The notes under the pieces were generated by a model. That model saw only the letters and a program-made list of their open reading frames with translations. It had not been told where the DNA came from and did no database searches. 64,000 nucleotides of DNA from Parietaria judaica (lineage: Eukaryota; Streptophyta; Magnoliopsida; Rosales; Urticaceae). The stretch covers positions 39,294,501 to 39,358,500 of the forward strand of contig OX940863.1 in the NCBI GenBank assembly GCA_954871525.1, given 5' to 3'. The position numbers and the translations under genes are program-made. How positions within the stretch are numbered: position 1 is the first letter of the stretch; every line of letters begins with the position of its first letter. This document shows positions 63,696 through 64,000 of the stretch, in pieces.

Positions 63696-64000
63696 TCTCA
63701 GAAAAGCACTGAAGATTGAAGGTTGGGAAAGAAGGGAGAACTGAGAAGAAGAGGAAAGAAGGAAAGTGATGAATAAGAAGGGGAATAAGCAGACGAGATA
63801 TTAGGGATTCGAAAAATTAAATTCAGTAGAAGATCGACGGACGAGGATGAAAGGCGCAAAATCAAATCAAGGCCCAGATCAAAGGACGTTTAGGATGCAC
63901 GAGGAATACTCGAGTGTTTGCTGACGTAAAGGGAACACGCGCTGACACGCGTTGAATCGAAAAGACGCGAGTTAATTGAAGAGACGAGGCGAATCCCCAG
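63696..64000. other. Upstream flank of the antisense ORF, window edge
   Basis: This purine-rich sequence probably holds the promoter of the antisense ORF and the 3' internal region of the gypsy element. No LTR start was recognised before the window ends. Confidence 0.4.

Overview
The window is nuclear DNA of a flowering plant, most likely a eudicot. Its genes have GT..AG introns, it has AT-rich spacers, and it is packed with plant transposon families. I cannot name the species. No rRNA, tRNA, CRISPR or bacterial operon structure was seen. Exon boundaries below were worked out by hand from splice-site dinucleotides and reading phase.

Four host genes look intact. An UNC93-like membrane protein has ten exons (1420-4938, +, 435 aa). 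A DECAPPING5/LSM14-type mRNA-decapping scaffold has seven exons (19882-23285, +, 551 aa). A DUF1218 membrane protein has three exons (23955-25027, -, 172 aa). A CASP-like (group 2A type) membrane protein has three exons (39828-42317, -, 213 aa). They share no pathway and are simply spaced along the chromosome. A short 5' gene relic with an MGNC acylation-type start lies at 6412-6564.

Most of the remaining sequence is transposons. From 6.5 to 13.8 kb is a decayed Mutator-like element that received two solo LTRs of one family in opposite orientations, each with a perfect 5-bp target duplication. From 14.15 to 18.62 kb is a hAT element with its terminal inverted repeats. A 990-bp non-autonomous hAT abuts it and shares part of its target site, and a relative of that small element sits at 44.0-45.4 kb. 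From about 25.4 to 31.2 kb is the wreck of a minus-strand gypsy-like element. It carries a plant-transposon ORF, is invaded by a long copia LTR with its primer-binding site, and ends in a striking array of about 12 adjacent hairpins (30743-31130). A nearly complete, young copia element occupies 34164-39381, with a perfect TSD, PBS, polypurine tract and LTRs that differ by one substitution plus two small indels. Solo LTRs with TSDs lie at 42627-43180 and 48127-51034.

From 51578 to 58914 lies a 7.3-kb CACTA-type element with 14-bp ends. It contains a plant transposon protein domain with a 22-G run, a captured minus-strand F-box pseudogene, a DUF8039 plus Ulp1-protease pseudogene with a 557-bp MITE in its intron, and a 47-nt piece of gypsy pol. 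It abuts the pol region of a Tat-lineage-like gypsy element (58.9-61.8 kb), followed by an antisense accessory ORF (62028-63695).

The strongest candidates for something undescribed are the tandem hairpin array, the composite CACTA element with its F-box and Ulp1-like cargo, and the ~70-nt sequence shared by the copia leader and two places in the hAT element.
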